In this document: one piece after another, positions 34,261 through 42,242 of the stretch | How the letters are laid out: the number at the start of each line of letters is the position of its first letter | How positions within the stretch are numbered: the stretch's first letter is position 1 | From: JAAXGX01 sp965221595 | Lineage (GTDB): Bacteria > Acidobacteriota > Vicinamibacteria > Vicinamibacterales > UBA8438 | DNA: 64,000 nucleotides | NCBI GenBank assembly: GCA_965221595.1 | Contig: OZ244900.1 | Coordinates: 2,046,001-2,110,000, forward strand | Direction of reading: 5' to 3' | Made by a program: the position numbers and the translations under genes | Notes under the pieces: model-generated | Told to the model about the DNA's origin: nothing | The model's database searches: none | The model's input: the letters and a program-made list of their open reading frames with translations, nothing else

Positions 34261-36384
34261 ATGGCAATCCGGCGGCGCCTTCTCCGACTCGCACTGCTGG
34301 TCTTCGTGGCGGGACTCGGCACGGCCGTCCTGCTCGGTCTCCGCGAGCGTGCCGTGCCCATCAGCGGCAGCCACGTCCTGCGGACCGACCCGCACGCTAT
34401 CATCCAGACGCGGGGCAGCCGGATCGTGCGGACCGATTTCCGCGGTGACGATTTCCACGTCGCCGCCGCCCGCCAGTTGACGTACCCCGACGGGCAGGTG
34501 CGCATGCTCGGCGGCGTGGAAGTGGAGGTGGGTGCAAGGGACGACCGCCAGGGGTTCGTTCTGCGCGGTGCCGAAGCCGCGATCGACGACGACCAGGCCG
34601 AGGTGCTCCTGTCCGGCGACGTGCGCTTCACCGCAGGCAGCGGGCTCGAGGCCCGCAGCGAACGGGCGTCCTACACACGTGCCGACGGCGTCGTGCGCAT
34701 GCCCGCCGCCGCGTCCTTCGCGCGCGATGGCCTGCGCGCGGCGGGACGGCAGGCGGTCTACGAGCGCGCGGACGACCTGCTGCGGCTGTGGGGCGACGCT
34801 GTTGTTGCGCTGGCGGCGAGCGCGCCACCCGTGAACATCGCGGCCGACACCGCGTTGATTGCGCAGACCGACGGCTACATGACGTTCGATGGCGGGGTGG
34901 CCGTCGACGCCGACCGCTGGCGGATGACAGCGGCCCGGGCGCGGGCCGAGGTCGGCGACACGATCGCGTCGCTCGAGTCGCTGCGGCTTTGGAACGGCGC
35001 ACAGGTGCGGGGCGGCGAGCACGTTCCCGGCCGGCTCCGGGCGCTGACGGCCGCCGACATCCGGCTGCAGTACGGCGACGAAGGCCGGGGAGTCGAGCGG
35101 GCCATCCTGGAGGGAGACGCCGGGCTGGCCCTGTTCGGGACCGGCGACCGGGGAACCGAGATCAGCGCCGGCTCGATGGACGTCGGCTTCGCGGCCGACG
35201 GCGACGGCATCGGCTCCCTCGCGGCGCGTGAGGAGGTCGTCCTCGACGTAGCGGACGGCGGACGCGGACCGGCGCAGCGGATCAGCGCAGATGCGCTGCA
35301 CGGCACGAGCGCCCCGGGTGGGGCGCTCGAAGACGTACGATTCGACGGCTCCGTCGAGTACCGCGAGGCCGGACGGACGGCATCCGGCGCGCGGATCGGG
35401 CGCGCCGACCAGCTCGAAACGTCCTTCACGGCGGGCCTCTCGGCGTTGGCGGGCGCCACCTTTCGAGGCAGGGTCGCATTCGAGGACGGCGCGCTGCGCG
35501 GCTTCGGCGAGGAGGCCCGCTACCACCTGCGGGAAAACACCATCGACCTGACCGGAGTCGATGCCGCGGGCCGGAGCCCGCGGGTCATCGACCGGCGGGG
35601 ATCGGTGCAGGCCGCAGCGATTCGTCTCGCATTCGACGGCCCGCGGATCGCCGCCAGCGGTGGCGTCGAGAGCGTGCTGCGGCCCGCCGCCGACGTCGCC
35701 GCGGACAACGTGCGGCAGCCGGGTCTGCTCGATGGCAACCAGCCAGTGCTCGTCGTCGCCGACGCGCTGGCGTACGACGGCCGCGCGCAGATCGGGACCT
35801 ACACCGGCAGCGCGCGGTTGTGGCAGGGCGAGACGCAGTTCCAGGGGGACACGATCGTTCTCGACGAAGCAGTGGGGGACCTCCGCATCGAGGGCGCCGC
35901 CCGGACCCGCTTCCCGCTCGCACGGGTGGACGACGATGGGGACGGGCCACCGGAGTCGCTCTCCCGCGGGCGCGGTGCTGCCATGCGTTACGACAATGCG
36001 GCGCGGCGCGTGATCTACACGGCGGATGCCGCGCTGCAGCTCCCGCGGGGCGAGCTGACGGCGGACGAGATCCACGTATATCTGCGGGCGGACGACAACG
36101 CGCTGGACCGCGTGACGGCCGCAGGCAGCGTCACCTTTGCGTCTCCCGGCCGGCGCGTGGCCGGTGACACGCTCGTCTACCGCGCTGCGGACGGTCGCTA
36201 CGAGGTGGCGGGAAATCCCGTGCGCATGATCGAGGCAGTCGACGCGGACTGCCGCGAGACGACTGGACGCAGCCTCACGTTCTTTCGGGCGACGGACGAT
36301 GTGTCCGTGGACGGGCGGGCCGGAGTGCGCACGGCGACCGTCAGCGGGAAGTGCCCGGAGTCGATGTCGAGCAGCCCGCGGTGA
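34261..36384 (+). CDS. LptC/LptA-type multi-domain LPS transport protein (OstA repeats)
   Basis: The 707-residue protein begins with one membrane helix (about residues 7-26, LALLVFVAGLGTAVLLGL) in the manner of LptC. It continues with many OstA/LptA-type beta-jellyroll repeats (GGVEVEVGAR.., VLLSGDVRF.., MTFDGGVAVDADRWRM, YRAADGRYEVAGNPVRM). LptC is normally about 190 residues and LptA about 180, so this reads as one polypeptide joining anchor and periplasmic bridge. The next gene is lptB. It starts four bases after recJ. Its stop codon TGA lies inside repeat copy D. Residues in the middle are only weakly conserved by eye. Confidence 0.78.
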   Translation: MAIRRRLLRLALLVFVAGLGTAVLLGLRERAVPISGSHVLRTDPHAIIQTRGSRIVRTDFRGDDFHVAAARQLTYPDGQVRMLGGVEVEVGARDDRQGFVLRGAEAAIDDDQAEVLLSGDVRFTAGSGLEARSERASYTRADGVVRMPAAASFARDGLRAAGRQAVYERADDLLRLWGDAVVALAASAPPVNIAADTALIAQTDGYMTFDGGVAVDADRWRMTAARARAEVGDTIASLESLRLWNGAQVRGGEHVPGRLRALTAADIRLQYGDEGRGVERAILEGDAGLALFGTGDRGTEISAGSMDVGFAADGDGIGSLAAREEVVLDVADGGRGPAQRISADALHGTSAPGGALEDVRFDGSVEYREAGRTASGARIGRADQLETSFTAGLSALAGATFRGRVAFEDGALRGFGEEARYHLRENTIDLTGVDAAGRSPRVIDRRGSVQAAAIRLAFDGPRIAASGGVESVLRPAADVAADNVRQPGLLDGNQPVLVVADALAYDGRAQIGTYTGSARLWQGETQFQGDTIVLDEAVGDLRIEGAARTRFPLARVDDDGDGPPESLSRGRGAAMRYDNAARRVIYTADAALQLPRGELTADEIHVYLRADDNALDRVTAAGSVTFASPGRRVAGDTLVYRAADGRYEVAGNPVRMIEAVDADCRETTGRSLTFFRATDDVSVDGRAGVRTATVSGKCPESMSSSPR

Positions 36385-36417
36385 GAACCCCGCGTCGCAC
36401 CGAGAACACGGGCTGCC
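36371..36417 (+). repeat. MITE-like repeat, copy D (shortest)
   Basis: This 47-bp element has only the two ends of the family: GCAGCCCGCGGTGAGAACC plus the CGCGTCGCACCGAGA block, fused to ACACGGGCTGCC. The inner part is deleted. It holds the TGA stop of the upstream LptC/A gene and ends one base before the GTG start of lptB. Confidence 0.65.
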
Positions 36418-36418
36418 A

Positions 36419-37144
36419 GTGACGACCCTCCGGACCACCAATCTCACGAAATCCTACGGTGGCCGCACGGTCGTGCGCGGGGTCAGCCTCGCGGTCGATG
36501 CCGGCGAGATTGTCGGCCTGCTGGGTCCCAACGGCGCGGGCAAGACGACCACGTTCTACATGGTCGTCGGCCTCACGGCACCGGACTCCGGGCGCGTGAT
36601 GCTCGCCGGGCAGGACGTTACCGACGACCCGATGTACGTGCGCGCGCGCAAGGGCATCGGGTACCTGCCGCAGGAGCCCTCGATCTTCAGGGGGCTGACC
36701 GTCGAGCAGAACGTGCTCGCAATCCTCGAGACGCTCGACCTCGACCGTGCCGCCCGGCGGGCCCGCGCGGATGCCCTGCTGAACGAGCTGAAGCTCGCTT
36801 CCCTGGCCAAGTCGCCGGCCCACACGCTGTCGGGCGGCGAGCGGCGGCGGGTCGAGATCACCCGCGCGCTGGTCATCTCGCCGGTGTTCATCCTGCTCGA
36901 CGAACCGTTTGCCGGCATCGACCCGATCGCGGTCGGCGACATCCAGTCGATCATCTTTCACCTGAAGGCCCGCGGCATCGGGGTGCTGATCACCGACCAC
37001 AACGTCAGAGAGACGCTGCGCATCACCGATCGCGCGTACATCGTGCACGACGGAGCGGTGTTCCGCAGCGGCACGCCGGACGAGCTGGCCGCCGACGACG
37101 ACGTCAAACGGATCTACCTGGGTACCGATTTTCGTTTGGACTAA
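36419..37144 (+). CDS. lptB: LPS export ABC transporter ATP-binding protein
   Basis: LptB powers LPS extraction with LptF/LptG. The 241-residue protein has Walker A GPNGAGKTTT (about residues 37-46), a Q-loop in LPQEPSIF, signature LSGGERRR (about 140), Walker B ILLDEPFAG (about 160) and switch ITDHNVRET. PQEPSIF and DHNVRETL are typical of LptB. Start is GTG 36419. Its context (LptC/A before, rpoN after) matches the conserved lptB-rpoN order. The membrane partner is the LptF-LptG fusion at 55.9 kb. Confidence 0.96.
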   Translation: MTTLRTTNLTKSYGGRTVVRGVSLAVDAGEIVGLLGPNGAGKTTTFYMVVGLTAPDSGRVMLAGQDVTDDPMYVRARKGIGYLPQEPSIFRGLTVEQNVLAILETLDLDRAARRARADALLNELKLASLAKSPAHTLSGGERRRVEITRALVISPVFILLDEPFAGIDPIAVGDIQSIIFHLKARGIGVLITDHNVRETLRITDRAYIVHDGAVFRSGTPDELAADDDVKRIYLGTDFRLD

Positions 37145-37180
37145 GATGGAAGTGCACGCGCCAACTCGCCCCGTTCCGTG

Positions 37181-38614
37181 ATGGTCATCCAGCAGAAGCT
37201 GCAGGCCCGGCTCTCCCAGCGGCTGATTCTCACCCCGTCGTTGCAGCAGGCGATCAAGCTGCTGCCGATGACGACCGTCGAGCTGACGGACATGCTGAAT
37301 CAGGAGGTCGTAGAGAACCCCCTGTTGGAGGAGGTCTCGGCGGAGGAGATGCAGCAGGCCGAAGCCCAGGCGCAGGTGGAAAAGGCGGATCCGGATCCGG
37401 ATCCGCCTACCGAGAAGCAGGATACCTGGGACGACGCCGACTTCGAGTATTTCTTCGGCGACTATCTCGATGACGGCTATCGCCCGCGGGCGCCGAGCGA
37501 AGTCAAGGAGCTGCCGCCGATCGAGAACACGCTCTCCACCGCGTCCTCGCTCGCCGATCACCTCATGTGGCAGTTGTCCGTGCGCACGGACGACGAGCTG
37601 CTGCGGGAGATTGGCGTCGCCGTCATCGGCAACCTGGATGAGGACGGCTATCTCGTCGCGTCAATCGAGGAGATTGCAGCGATGGGAAGCTGGCCCGAAA
37701 CGGAGGTCGAGCGCATGCTGGCGCTCGTCCAGGGTTTCGACCCGGTCGGTGTGGCCGCGCGCGATCTCCAGGAATGCCTGATGCTGCAGCTTCGCCACCT
37801 GGGCTTCGGGGGAACCCCCAGCGAGACCATCGTCCGCGAGCATCTCCGTCTGTTGCAGAACCACCAGATCCCCGAACTCGCGCGGCAGCTCGGCATCACG
37901 GTGGACGAACTCAGGCACCACGTCGAGATCATCCGGCGTCTCGATCCGCAACCCGGCACCCGTCACAATCCGTCGCAGTCGCAGTACGTCACACCGGACG
38001 TGTACGTCATCAAGGTGGACGATCAGTACGTGGCAAGGCTCAACGACGACGGGTTGCCCCAACTGCGGATCAGCCCCGTCTACCGGCGGCTGCTGGACAA
38101 GAACAACCAGAACACGGCGGAAACGCGGTCGTATGTCAAGGAGAAGTTCCGCTCGGCGCTCTGGCTCATCAAGTCGGTCGATCAGCGGCAGAAGACCATC
38201 CTCAAGGTCGCCACGAGCATCATCGCCTTTCAGCGCGAGTTCCTCGACCATGGCATCGAGCGACTGCGGCCGCTCGTGCTGCGGGACGTGGCCAATGACA
38301 TCGGCATGCACGAGTCGACGGTCAGCCGCGTCGTGAACAACAAGTACATGCACACGCCGCAAGGCGTGTTCGAGATGAAGTATTTCTTCCACAGCGGCAT
38401 CCACAGCTCCTACGGCCGGAGCGTGTCGTCGGTCACGATCAAGCAGCGGATTCGGAAGATCATCGACGCGGAGGATGCGCGCAAGCCGCTGAGCGACTCG
38501 CGCATCGTCGCGCTGCTCCAGGACGAGGGATTGATCCTGGCTCGCCGCACGATCGCGAAATATCGCGAGGATCTGAAGATCCCGACGTCGAGCAAACGCA
38601 AGGCACTGTACTGA
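37181..38614 (+). CDS. rpoN: RNA polymerase sigma-54 factor
   Basis: The 477-residue protein has the Gln-rich activator-interacting region I (QQKLQARLSQRLILTPSLQQAIKLL, split), an acidic region II (residues 55-110), the core-binding domain, the helix-turn-helix (ESTVSRVVNNKY, about 385) and the C-terminal RpoN box ARRTVAKYRE-type ARRTIAKYREDLKIP (about 453). Start is ATG 37181; an adjacent upstream GTG gives one extra residue. It implies sigma-54 promoters and enhancer-binding activators elsewhere. The NtrY-like kinase in this window could be part of such a circuit (inference). Confidence 0.97.
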   Translation: MVIQQKLQARLSQRLILTPSLQQAIKLLPMTTVELTDMLNQEVVENPLLEEVSAEEMQQAEAQAQVEKADPDPDPPTEKQDTWDDADFEYFFGDYLDDGYRPRAPSEVKELPPIENTLSTASSLADHLMWQLSVRTDDELLREIGVAVIGNLDEDGYLVASIEEIAAMGSWPETEVERMLALVQGFDPVGVAARDLQECLMLQLRHLGFGGTPSETIVREHLRLLQNHQIPELARQLGITVDELRHHVEIIRRLDPQPGTRHNPSQSQYVTPDVYVIKVDDQYVARLNDDGLPQLRISPVYRRLLDKNNQNTAETRSYVKEKFRSALWLIKSVDQRQKTILKVATSIIAFQREFLDHGIERLRPLVLRDVANDIGMHESTVSRVVNNKYMHTPQGVFEMKYFFHSGIHSSYGRSVSSVTIKQRIRKIIDAEDARKPLSDSRIVALLQDEGLILARRTIAKYREDLKIPTSSKRKALY

Positions 38615-38632
38615 GACGCGTCCGTCTGCATC

Positions 38633-38944
38633 ATGAAGAGCACCGTCACCGGCCGGCACGTCGAAATTACGACCGAGATCCGCGGCATCATCACGCAGAA
38701 GCTGGCGCGGCTCGAGCGCCTGCTCCACGACAACGCCGTGTCGATTCAGTTCGTGTTGACGCGGACGCGCGGCAGATGCGGTGCCGAGGTGGTGCTGCAC
38801 GTGCGGGGCGACCACATGCTGCACGGCGAAGACGAAGGCGGGCACTGGGAACAGGCCATCGGCGGTGCGATCGACAAGGTCCACCAGCAGGCCCACACCC
38901 TCAAGAGTCGATGGGAGACGCGCCATCGAAACAACCCGCGTTGA
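38633..38944 (+). CDS. hpf: Ribosome hibernation promoting factor, short form
   Basis: The 103-residue protein has the HPF/RaiA fold start (KSTVTGRHVEITTEIRGIITQKLARLERLL in two helices and strand) and the basic strand-helix region. It is the short form, without the C-terminal dimerisation domain of long HPF. It binds the 30S subunit in stationary phase. It lies 18 bases after rpoN, the usual position. Its 3' end overlaps rapZ by 34 bases in another frame. Confidence 0.9.
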   Translation: MKSTVTGRHVEITTEIRGIITQKLARLERLLHDNAVSIQFVLTRTRGRCGAEVVLHVRGDHMLHGEDEGGHWEQAIGGAIDKVHQQAHTLKSRWETRHRNNPR

Positions 38945-39816
38945 CCCCGGGGCCGCCGCGGTTCGTTGTCCTGACCGGGCTGTCCGGCGCGGGAAAGTCC
39001 CAGGCCATCAACGCCCTGGAGGACCTCGGCTACTTCTGCGTCGACAATCTGCCGACGTCCCTGCTTCCCACGCTCGCCCGCTTCTCGGCAAGCGACGGCG
39101 CGCGCGTCACGCCGACCGCCGTGGTCGTCGACATGCGCGATCCGGCGTTCCTGGACGAATTCCCGCGGGCGCTGGCCGGTCTGCGGCGACGCCACGCCCT
39201 CGGGACACTCCTCATCTTCCTCGAAGCCGACGACAACGCCCTGGTCCAGCGCTTCTCGGAGACCCGGCGACCGCATCCCCTGGCGGCCGACCAGACCGTG
39301 CTCGAAGGCATCAGAAGGGAGCGGACGGCGCTCGCGCGCGTCAAGCAGATGGCCGACACGGTGTTCGACACGTCGGAGCTCAACGTCCACGAGCTGCGGC
39401 GGGCGTTCCAGGATCTCTCACGGGTCGGCCGCGACAAGCCGCTGGTCCTCACCGTGCTGAGCTTCGGGTACAAACATGGCATCCCGCTGGAAGCGGACCT
39501 GATGTTCGATGCGCGCTGCCTGCCGAACCCACACTTCGTACCCACGCTGCGCCCGCTCACCGGCCGCGACCGCACTGTGCAGGAGTATCTCGGGGCCGCC
39601 GAGGCAACCGGCCTGTTCATCGACAAGACGGTGGACCTGCTGCGCTACCTGATCCCGGAGTACGCCGCGGAGGGCAAGAGCTACCTAACGGTCGCGGTCG
39701 GCTGCACCGGCGGGCGCCACCGCTCCGTGGCGGTCGCCGAGGCGCTCCGGGAACGCCTGGCGGGTCTGGACGGCGTGCGCCTGCGGCTCGAGCACCGCGA
39801 TGTGTTCTCGGAATGA
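38911..39816 (+). CDS. rapZ: RNase adapter / nucleotide-binding protein RapZ
   Basis: The 301-residue protein has Walker A GLSGAGKS (about residues 24-31), the family motif FCVDNLP (about 45-51), SFGYKHG (about 190), DARCLPNPH and the C-terminal GCTGGRHRSV. RapZ controls amino-sugar synthesis and links to the PTS in enterobacteria. Here ptsN and npr, which usually accompany it, are absent. ATG 38911 overlaps hpf by 34 bases; a later start would lose little, but the Walker A lies well inside. Confidence 0.95.
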   Translation: MGDAPSKQPALTPGPPRFVVLTGLSGAGKSQAINALEDLGYFCVDNLPTSLLPTLARFSASDGARVTPTAVVVDMRDPAFLDEFPRALAGLRRRHALGTLLIFLEADDNALVQRFSETRRPHPLAADQTVLEGIRRERTALARVKQMADTVFDTSELNVHELRRAFQDLSRVGRDKPLVLTVLSFGYKHGIPLEADLMFDARCLPNPHFVPTLRPLTGRDRTVQEYLGAAEATGLFIDKTVDLLRYLIPEYAAEGKSYLTVAVGCTGGRHRSVAVAEALRERLAGLDGVRLRLEHRDVFSE

Positions 39817-39828
39817 GGAGGGCCATGC

Positions 39829-40194
39829 ATGCCGCAAGACAACGACGCAGTGCACGTCGAAAAACCTTGGGGCTACGAGCTGCACTGGGCCAAGACGGAG
39901 CGGTACGTCGCCAAGGTGCTCCACGTGGAGGCCGGCCACGCCCTGAGTCTGCAGTATCACAACCGCAAGGATGAGACCCTCCTGTTGTGGAGCGGCCGGC
40001 TGCTGTTCGAGCTGCGCCAGGGCGGCGAGTCGCGAACCTGGGAAATGGAACCCGGCGAGCGGGTCCACATCGCGCCTGGCACGATCCACCGGATGACCGC
40101 GCTGGAGGATTGCGACGTCATCGAGGTCTCGACACCCGAGCTCGACGATGTCGTGCGGCTGGAGGACCGCTACGGCCGCGCGCCGGAAGGATAG
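39829..40194 (+). CDS. Cupin-domain protein, mannose-6-phosphate isomerase type II-like
   Basis: The 121-residue single cupin matches the C-terminal domain of type II phosphomannose isomerases: VEKPWGYELHWAKTERYVAKVL, SLQYHNRKDETLLLWSG and PGTIHRM, with the metal-binding His and Glu residues in place. It could isomerise or bind a sugar phosphate, but isolated members are uncharacterised. GAGGAGG precedes the ATG at 39829. An overlapping ATG at 39825 is in another frame. It ends 20 bases before convergent ssb. Confidence 0.82.
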   Translation: MPQDNDAVHVEKPWGYELHWAKTERYVAKVLHVEAGHALSLQYHNRKDETLLLWSGRLLFELRQGGESRTWEMEPGERVHIAPGTIHRMTALEDCDVIEVSTPELDDVVRLEDRYGRAPEG

Positions 40195-40214
40195 CAGCCC
40201 GGCCCCGCCCAGTT

Positions 40215-40685
40215 TCAGAACGGGATGTCGTCCTCGGTGAGCTCCGAATTCTGAGCCGGCGCCGGCCCACTCGCGTCCGCCGGGCCCTCGGCTGCCGGCT
40301 CCGCGGGCGCCGAACGGCCGTAGTCCGACCCGTCACGCGGAGCGCCTCCCTCGCCTCGCCCCCCCAGCAGGACTACGCGGTCGGCACGCACGTCGATCGA
40401 GTAGCGCTTGTTGCCGTCGCGGTCGTCCCACTCCCGTGTCCGCAGCGACCCCTCGACGTAGATCTGGCGGCCCTTGCGGAGATACTCGTGGATGGACTCC
40501 GCCTGCTTGCCCCAGACATCGACGCCGTACCACTCCGTGTGTTCCTGGCGTTGGCCGTCGCGATCGGTCCAGGTCTCCGTCGTCGCCAAGCGTAGCTTCG
40601 CGACGGCCGTGCCGCTCGGCGTATAGCGCAGCTCGGCGTCGCGGCCCAGGTGGCCGACCAGAATGACCTTGTTCACGCTCCCCAT
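40215..40685 (-). CDS. ssb: Single-stranded DNA-binding protein
   Basis: The 156-residue protein has the OB fold (SVNKVILVGHLGRDAELRYTPSG start; WYGVDVWGKQAESIHEYLRKG; IYVEGSLRTREW), a low-complexity Gly/Ala/Pro linker and the C-terminal acidic tail DDIPF that recruits repair proteins. Length is normal. It sits at the 3' end of the Tol-Pal operon, 18 bases after cpoB, so it may be partly read from that transcript. This is likely the housekeeping SSB or one of two paralogues. Confidence 0.95.
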   Translation of the reverse strand: MGSVNKVILVGHLGRDAELRYTPSGTAVAKLRLATTETWTDRDGQRQEHTEWYGVDVWGKQAESIHEYLRKGRQIYVEGSLRTREWDDRDGNKRYSIDVRADRVVLLGGRGEGGAPRDGSDYGRSAPAEPAAEGPADASGPAPAQNSELTEDDIPF

Positions 40686-40703
40686 ATCGGCAGGGCCCTC
40701 CTG

Positions 40704-41537
40704 CTACTGCTGGTTCAGCCGGTCGAGCGCCTGCTGGGCCAGCGTGGCCATGGTGCTGTCCGGATAGTTCGTCACCACCAGCTCGAATGCCTGCCGCGCG
40801 CGATCGGCGTAACCGAGACGATCGAGCGCGAGTCCACGCTTGTACGAGGCGTCCGGCACGATGTCGCCGTCGGGATAGTGCAGCAGCACATCGTCGAAGG
40901 CTTCGACGGCGTCCTGGAACGCTCCGTCCGCATAGTATGTCTGCCCGATGTAGAACTGCGCGTCATCGGCCAGCTCCGAGCGCGGGTAGGTCCTGATGTA
41001 GGCCTCGAAGCCCTGAATGGAGAGCGCCCACTGACCGTTGGTGTAGTCGGCCCAGGCGGTGTCGTACATCCGCTGCGGCGACATGCCTGGATTCAGTGGC
41101 GCCGCCGCGGCCACGGGCGGCGCGGCGTCGAGCGGCAGCCCGCTGGCGGGATCCGTCCCGAGCTGCGTCAGGGCAGGGGAGAGCGGCAGGGCGACCCGCA
41201 TGGCCTCGATCTCCTGCGACAGCGACGAGATCCGTACGTTCGTGTCGTCGAAACGTTCACGCAGGATGCGCACGCCGTCGGCGACCGCGCCCGCGGACAA
41301 ACGCTGATCGGCAAACGCGCGCCGCGTGGCATCCGTCTGCGTATCGATCTTCGCCGAGATCTGCTGCAGGGCCTCGTTGAGCGCCGCCACTGCGAGTTGC
41401 AGACGGGCCGTGTGCTCCTGCAGCATGCGGATGTCGGCCACGATCTGCTGGTGTTCCCGATCCGCGCCGAAGGCCCCGGCCGGCGCGGCCAGCAGGGTCG
41501 CGGCGCACAGCATTGCCGTCACATGTTTCCGCGCCAT
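40704..41537 (-). CDS. cpoB: Cell division coordinator CpoB (Tol-Pal system protein YbgF)
   Basis: The 277-residue periplasmic protein has a signal peptide (about residues 1-22), a predicted coiled coil (about 30-110, EHQQIVADIRMLQEHTARL) that normally trimerises, and C-terminal TPRs (AWADYTNGQWALSIQGFEAYIRTYP, GAFQDAVEAFDDVLLHYPDGD, split across residues 155-270). It is last of the Tol genes, as is usual. It coordinates peptidoglycan synthesis with outer-membrane constriction in E. coli. Confidence 0.92.
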   Translation of the reverse strand: MARKHVTAMLCAATLLAAPAGAFGADREHQQIVADIRMLQEHTARLQLAVAALNEALQQISAKIDTQTDATRRAFADQRLSAGAVADGVRILRERFDDTNVRISSLSQEIEAMRVALPLSPALTQLGTDPASGLPLDAAPPVAAAAPLNPGMSPQRMYDTAWADYTNGQWALSIQGFEAYIRTYPRSELADDAQFYIGQTYYADGAFQDAVEAFDDVLLHYPDGDIVPDASYKRGLALDRLGYADRARQAFELVVTNYPDSTMATLAQQALDRLNQQ

Positions 41538-41595
41538 GAAAGCTCCTGTGGATGGAAGGCTCTCTCCAGCTTACCCCAACGCCGGCGGCTACGCG

Positions 41596-42183
41596 TCACT
41601 GGTCGCTGATCACCAGATGCGCGCGTCGATTCCTGGCCCAGGCCTCCTCGTCCTGCCCGGCGGCGAACGGAAACTCCTTGCCGTAGCTCACGGTCCGCAA
41701 GCGGTCTCCCTCCAGGCCGAGCTCGATGAGGTACTGCCTGGCCGCCAGCGCGCGGCGCTCGCCCAGCGCCAGGTTGTATTCCGCGGTACCGCGCTCGTCG
41801 CAATGTCCCTCGATCGTGATGATCCAGGTCGGGTTGCTGCGGAGTACGTCCGCGTTGGCGTCCAGCACGCGGCGTCCCGCCGGGTCGAGGAGCGCGCTGT
41901 CGTAGGCGAAGAACACCGGCCTCAGCGGCGACTCCCGATTGAGCTGCTCGAGGTCCCTCGACACGATGTCGACGTCCGCTGCGAGAGGGGGTGCGATGGG
42001 CGGCGGAGCGGGCGGCGGAGTTTCGGGCGCAAGCCGCGGCGCAGGTCCCGGGCGCTCTTCTGCCGGTGGTGGGGGGGGCGGCGGCTCGGGGGCGACCGGC
42101 GGTGGATTGCGAACGCACGACACGCTCGCCAGGGCACAGAACAACGCCGTCTCCACGGCGCGGATGAACAAACGACGCGACAT
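41596..42183 (-). CDS. pal: Peptidoglycan-associated lipoprotein
   Basis: The 195-residue lipoprotein has a lipobox-like ASVSC near residue 23, a Pro-rich linker (about residues 27-65) and a C-terminal OmpA-like domain that binds peptidoglycan (FFAYDSALLDPAGRRVLDAN; IEGHCDERGTAEYNLALGERRA split). The Pro-rich linker is longer than in E. coli Pal. It anchors the outer membrane to the wall, and lies between tolB and cpoB. Confidence 0.93.
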   Translation of the reverse strand: MSRRLFIRAVETALFCALASVSCVRNPPPVAPEPPPPPPPAEERPGPAPRLAPETPPPAPPPIAPPLAADVDIVSRDLEQLNRESPLRPVFFAYDSALLDPAGRRVLDANADVLRSNPTWIITIEGHCDERGTAEYNLALGERRALAARQYLIELGLEGDRLRTVSYGKEFPFAAGQDEEAWARNRRAHLVISDQ

Positions 42184-42242
42184 GTTGCTATCTCCTTCGG
42201 CTGACGAAGTTCGCGGCGAGCCAGGCCGCCCACCAGGTCGTG

